From contig VZSF01001513.1 in NCBI GenBank assembly GCA_013398295.1, positions 434,001 through 498,000 of the forward strand: DNA of 64,000 bases. Direction: 5' to 3'. Made by a program: the position numbers and the translations under genes. The stretch comes from Chionis minor (Eukaryota; Chordata; Aves; Charadriiformes; Chionididae). Positions 60,401 through 64,000 of the stretch are shown in pieces. The first letter of the stretch is position 1; each line of letters starts with the position of its first letter. Below the pieces are notes generated by a model, which saw only the letters and a program-made list of their open reading frames with translations, ran no database searches and was not told the origin of the DNA.

Positions 60401-63313
60401 GAAAAGCTGCAGGAGAGAATTGGGCATTTATTGTAAAAGGCTATTGCTTCAGAAATAGTTTTTTCCAGGTTTGCACCTGGAAAGTACATTTCAGAATGTA
60501 ACATGAACAAAAATGTACTTCAGAATGCAGTTTTTGTGCATCCAGAAAATAAAACCGCTCTTCCCCTATGAAAGTGCTGTAATAGGTGAAGTGCTAGTGC
60601 AGTGTTCACCAGCCACACAAATGACCAGGGCATTCAACGTCCCTGAGTTTTCTGACGCCCCTTTTCCAAGTCAAGGGACAAAGCACTGAGCAGCATCACA
60701 GCCTCACCTGAATGAGAGGTTGTGCTCTTCTGCTGAACTCTGCCTTGTTTTCCTTGAAGCTAAAGCTTTTAAAGGATACGGTAACGCTGTTCAACCTTTA
60801 ATGACACTTAGTGCTAATTTGCAGTGAACTTGGTTCTGTGATTTTGAAATCTTTTAAAGCTTACGTTTTGAATTAAAATTGTACTTGGGGAATTTGTTAA
60901 AAAAAAAAACCACAACTTTAAAGTCTTGTGGGTTTTTTTTTTTTGCTCTAGACGGAGTGTGATTGAAGCCGTTTATAACAGACTGAACCCCTACAGGAAC
61001 GATGATACTGTAAGTATCCTTTTTCTTGCGTTAACTTTCCCCCCACCCCAATTATTTTAGCTGATTTGTAAAGAAACATGCTGCTGGTTCTTGTTAAAGG
61101 ACCCCTTTCCCCAAAGCAGCCATAGCAATGTTGTGCTCTTTGGATGAGGATTTGTGAATGTTTTCTGCTGATCATAGTCTCACGACTCCAGTATGGTTGG
61201 TTCATTTGTTCTTGGGAACTTCATTATTTGAGTCCTGCCTGGATTTCCAAATGCTTTCCGGCCAAATGGTGAAGAGAGTCACTAATCAGCTTTAAGGATG
61301 TATTAATTTTCCAAACGGACTGTGTCAGCACTTTCATTCTGAAGCATAGCGCATCTTACAGTAGGCATATAGTTCAGGCTCTTACGTCAGTGATCAGTGA
61401 CATGAATCCACTGTCAGTGGGGGGGAAAAAAGCCCAAAACTCTGAAGTATGAATAGTGATCCCTACTGCAGTTAGATCACAACGTTCTGTCACCAGAAAT
61501 GCTGTACTTTATAACCAGTTAAATTGGTCCTTTAACTATCAGCAAAATTACTGATGCGTGACATAAGTGAAATGCATCCAGACATCAAGAATGGTGTGTT
61601 GGCTTTACTGAGTGCTAGTCTCTTTGGCAGTTCTCGTGTCTTTAAAATAAAAATTCCTATATAGTGGCTGAAGGAGGATGCTTTACCTTCAAAATACCTT
61701 CTCTAGTATGTTACTGTTCTACAAATGTACAGTACATGAACTCCTTAGTTTTGTGATGATGTTGGCAACTTGGAGACAGGAATTTCCATTCTGAATAGCT
61801 GGCATGCAGCTCCTATGTTTTTACTCACTACTGCTTTTATTCTTTATCCTTGCACTTGAAACAAACACAACCATTTTGGTCTTTTCATGTAGTTGCTCTC
61901 CTTTGCTACTTCTGGCCTTGAAGAAAAAACTGGAGGTGGTACTTTTGCAAAGGGTAATTTTAGTGATTTGGGTTGGTTGGGTTTTTTTACTACACCTCCG
62001 TGCCAACTGTTCTTCTTTACGGTTTGTAATGAATTCTGTGTGCGAGTTTCAATGAAGGGTGCAGAACTTCAGTGCTAAAAAAATGTCATATGTGGCATTG
62101 CTAGAGACTTAATTAGCCTCTTTCCTCTCAAAGGAGTCGGGAAGGCAGCGCTTTTGAAGAGGAGTAATATTTAAACCTCCTGCAGTCTTAGTAATGATAA
62201 GGAAGCAAGTGTAGCTGTGGAAGCACCAGCATACGCTGTTGTTAAAGCCTGTCGTGGCCCTTAATTACTTAGGGGAAGGCAGGAAGTAATGCTGCGGCAA
62301 CCGAAGATTGCTGTACAGAAGTGCTTTGCTCTGCTGACTTAGCTGTTGCGCAGCTACCGCGCTGTGGTCCCACTTCTTCGTCATGGTGTTAACCTGTGTA
62401 CCCAGCTGATGCGACAGCTGGAGAAAGCTGAATATGGAACAACCTAAGCAAGGCAAAAGGAAGCAGATGTGACACAGAGGCAAATGGATTAAAAACCACT
62501 AGAATTAAGTATTTGATTTGTACTAGGATTTTTTTTTTTTAACTGATAGCAGGAATCGGTTAAGTCTTTTTCAGGGATTTGGTAGTTACACCAAATCCAC
62601 TGTTGCCTGTGGGCCTAAATGGACCAAATTTTAGGGATACTCGGATATCGGATGCATGGTTGTAATGCCATGTAGCGTGGTCATACAGTTATGATTTAGT
62701 GCACACCGTGTCTCTGCTTCCAATTTTTTTTAGATACGTTTTTTCTCTCCTTGTGGTTTTATTACCATCCAAAATTAGGGTTTCCTGCAGTTGCCTAAAC
62801 TACACATCTCTAACCTTAAATTACAAGTGTTAAAATTGATCTGAATTATGACAGGGTGTCAGTTGATGACTGTGTCTTCCTATGCATCGAGGGAGGGCTG
62901 AAAACAAAATACAGTAATGATAATAACGAATGGCATGAGGCACATTCTGCTCCCCTGATGCACCTGTGTAGTAAGAGTATGCATTTTGTATTGCTTGTAA
63001 GGACTATGGGAATGCTTTTGAATAACGTTCCTAGGATAGTATTTTGAGGATTGATAAGGCTATTATAAAACACTTGGTGAGATTCTGAAATATCTTGGCG
63101 ATAATGCTTCATTAATTAAGCATATGTGGTTTTTAGTGCTTCTGAAATGCTGTTTCTGAAGGGGGAGAGAAAACAGACTCCTGAAATGGTTTAAGTCTTT
63201 ACCCTATTCAGTCTGGATTGTCCAGAACCTGCTGGAACTGCGGGCGCTCCAGACTTTAAAGGGTTCCTTCTCTTTTCTTTAAGGACTCTGCCTCAACTGA
63301 TGATATGTGGTAA
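50579..63313 (+). CDS. PPM1A: PPM1A, protein phosphatase 1A (PP2C alpha), complete coding sequence in five exons
   Basis: Coding exons are 50579-51412, 53197-53314, 58322-58430, 60952-61009 and 63284-63313. They sum to 1149 nt, or 382 residues plus TAA, the known length of mammalian PP2C alpha. The enzyme is a monomeric Mg/Mn-dependent Ser/Thr phosphatase of the PPM family. Known substrates include MAPK, CDK and SMAD proteins. The N-terminal MGAFLDKPK is a myristoylation-type sequence. The catalytic metal and phosphate ligands are intact: Arg33, Glu37 and Asp38 in WRVEMEDAH, Asp60-Gly61 in YDGHAG, Asp239 in CDGIWD and Asp282 in SRDNMS. The C-terminal helical tail ends STDDMW. All introns are GT-AG. 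A short alternative form ends at 53337. Near identity to the mammalian protein makes the call secure. Confidence 0.98.
51413..53196 (+). other. PPM1A: PPM1A intron between coding exons 1 and 2
   Basis: A GT-AG intron of 1784 bp. The frame of the preceding exon runs on for 50 codons to a stop at about 51565, which is read-through without PP2C similarity. I see no repeats or other genes in it. Confidence 0.85.
53197..53314 (+). CDS. PPM1A: PPM1A exon 3 (constitutive part)
   Basis: The acceptor TTTTTCACCAG (AG at 53195-53196) leads into [20 protein letters not shown] and on to KYLESRVE, completing the PP2C core with metal ligand Asp282. The donor GAAG|GTGGAT (GT at 53315) is weak and the exon ends in phase 1. 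Confidence 0.97.
53315..53337 (+). CDS. PPM1A: PPM1A alternative short C-terminus (read-through of exon 3 donor)
   Basis: If the weak GTGGAT donor is not used, the frame continues GGSFKKK and stops at TAA 53335-53337, giving a 324-residue protein. This equals the length of the known mammalian alpha-2 isoform, whose tail is similar. The form lacks the C-terminal helices encoded by the last three exons. Confidence 0.8.
53338..58321 (+). other. PPM1A: PPM1A intron 3 / 3' UTR of the short isoform
   Basis: This stretch is an intron for the 382-residue form and a possible long 3' UTR for the 324-residue form. It is AT-rich with candidate poly(A) signals (below). I see no other gene or recognisable mobile element. 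Confidence 0.7.
56737..56742 (+). terminator. PPM1A: Candidate poly(A) signal AATAAA for the short PPM1A isoform
   Basis: GCACAATAAAGGAACTTGG has a canonical hexamer with T-rich downstream sequence, 3.4 kb after the alpha-2 stop. Another AATAAA is at 56495-56500. The assignment is inference from position only. Confidence 0.5.
58322..58430 (+). CDS. PPM1A: PPM1A exon 4 (C-terminal helical region)
   Basis: The acceptor CTGATTCCCAG (AG at 58320-58321) joins in phase 1 to give GAG. The exon encodes [20 protein letters not shown] and on through [10 protein letters not shown]. The donor AGCAA|GTGAGT is at 58431. It is colinear with the mammalian alpha-1 tail. Confidence 0.96.
58431..60951 (+). other. 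PPM1A: PPM1A intron 4
   Basis: A GT-AG intron of 2521 bp, AT-rich. It contains a 9-bp stem with a TTGC loop at 60462-60483. I see no other gene or mobile element. Confidence 0.8.
60952..61009 (+). CDS. PPM1A: PPM1A exon 5
   Basis: The acceptor TTTTTTGCTCTAG (AG at 60950-60951) joins to give [20 protein letters not shown]. The donor ATACT|GTAAGT is at 61010. The exon of 58 nt closes in phase 0. Confidence 0.96.
61010..63283 (+). other. PPM1A: PPM1A intron 5
   Basis: A GT-AG intron of 2274 bp without recognisable repeats or genes. Open frames here are short and have no identifiable content. Confidence 0.85.
63284..63313 (+). CDS. PPM1A: PPM1A exon 6 (last coding exon)
   Basis: The acceptor TCTTTAAG (AG at 63282-63283) is followed by DSASTDDMW and TAA at 63311-63313. 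This is the conserved C-terminus of PP2C alpha, with the final Asp-Asp-Met-Trp. The exon is too short to show in simple ORF searches. Confidence 0.96.
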   Translation, partial: DSASTDDMW

Positions 63314-64000
63314 AACTGCTCATCTAGCTGTGGAGGTCACGTTTCATCCTTCAGATGGAAGCGCAGCCCAACCTCCGTCACCCTTCTTAACGTCCATCCT
63401 CAACCTTGATCAAAGAAGGGAATATGATGTGTTGGTGAGAGTGACTACGGCAGTACGACATGTAGCCCAGGAACTGATCTTTTTTGTAAAACAGACTTCT
63501 GTAAGCGTGATTTCAAACCATAATTCATGTTGTAAATCAGACTCCAGCAATTTATGTTGTATGATTTTGTTTTTGTAAAGTGCAATTGTCTTTGTACAAA
63601 ATGCTCATATTTAATTATGAACTGCTTTAAATCACTATAAAGGTTAGAAGAAATGTTTGGCTTTTGTGATGCAACAATATATATCCCTTTAAATTCATGT
63701 TGTGGTTTTGGATTGCAAGGAGCAGCAGCCTAGCCAGCTAGGTGCTCGAGAGGTGCACAAAACTGTAAAGATAACTTTTTGTTTTATGTGAAAGCTGAAC
63801 TCGTGGGCAACTTACCAGAGTGAATTTGCTTGGCAATGAAAAAATAACTCGGAGTAGTGCACATTCTTCAACAAACGTTTATTGTTTTCTTGGACGCACT
63901 CCTACTCTCACATTGAGTTGAAGGGAGTTCTGATTTTGCCTTCAGTGGGAGTTAAGTCATGCCCTATTAATAGTATCGTGTTCGTACGCGTACGAACCTT
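63314..64000 (+). other. PPM1A: PPM1A 3' UTR (partial)
   Basis: AT-rich sequence after the stop codon, running to the window edge. I see no AATAAA or ATTAAA in it, so the poly(A) site is probably beyond the edge. It ends with an 18-bp perfect palindrome. Confidence 0.7.
63980..63997. repeat. 18-bp perfect palindrome rich in CpG
   Basis: GTTCGTACGCGTACGAAC is its own reverse complement and contains several CpG dinucleotides in an AT-rich context. Its meaning is unknown. It lies three bases from the window edge. Confidence 0.9.

Noticed and set aside
63300..63578. 92-codon frame over the last PPM1A exon
   Set aside because: It is a different frame from the conserved STDDMW end and runs into the 3' UTR without similarity.
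1..64000. CRISPR arrays, tRNA or rRNA genes, retroviral insertions, operons
   Set aside because: I looked for regularly spaced repeats, cloverleaf A/B boxes, LTR pairs with primer-binding sites and prokaryote-style gene packing and found none. This is vertebrate nuclear DNA.

Overview
The window is vertebrate nuclear DNA and almost certainly from a bird. It holds several 5'-truncated CR1 LINE copies of the avian type, ending in the typical ATTCTATGATTCT-like 3' tail. It also has sparse GC-rich promoter islands in AT-rich non-coding DNA, and two head-to-head genes, DHRS7 (minus strand) and PPM1A (plus strand), that are also neighbours on human chromosome 14q23. The species cannot be fixed from sequence alone.

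Layout. Positions 1-17895 hold the 5' part of DHRS7 on the minus strand. Four coding exons can be placed exactly: 17760-17895, 12616-12768, 4253-4359 and 3025-3264. Together they encode the first 212 residues of an ER-type short-chain dehydrogenase/reductase, including the TGASSGIG nucleotide-binding motif and the YCASK active site. The remaining exons lie beyond the left edge. Intron 2 contains an old CR1 (about 7490-9050) next to a younger one (about 9065-11314). The younger copy is broken by a 133-N gap whose flanks are an identical 536-bp duplication, most likely an assembly error. The DHRS7 promoter is a CpG island at about 17560-18350.

Positions 18.4-34.7 kb are intergenic, with three CR1 pieces, a probable ancient palindromic MITE-like relic, a striking 13-bp perfect hairpin at 18933-18968, and no gene that I can support. 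A second CpG island (about 34.99-36.03 kb) is the likely PPM1A promoter and non-coding first exon. It holds an eight-copy hexamer repeat, a 23-C run, a 56-N gap, an NRF1-like palindrome and CRE-like sites. A long intron runs to 50560.

PPM1A (protein phosphatase 2C alpha) is complete in its coding part: 50579-51412, 53197-53314, 58322-58430, 60952-61009 and 63284-63313. These sum to 1149 nt, or 382 residues plus stop, the length known for the mammalian protein. Reading through the third exon's weak GTGGAT donor gives a 324-residue form, matching the known short alpha-2 isoform. A plausible poly(A) signal for that form is at 56737.

The genes are ordinary housekeeping genes: DHRS7 a membrane-bound NADP(H)-dependent carbonyl/steroid/retinoid reductase, PPM1A a Mg/Mn-dependent Ser/Thr phosphatase. 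They share a neighbourhood, not a pathway. I found no convincing undescribed gene system. The points most worth a second look are the two gap-flanking duplications, the perfect hairpin near DHRS7, the CpG-rich 18-bp palindrome at the right edge, the alternative PPM1A 3' end, and the shared FAGD change in two CR1 reverse transcriptases.
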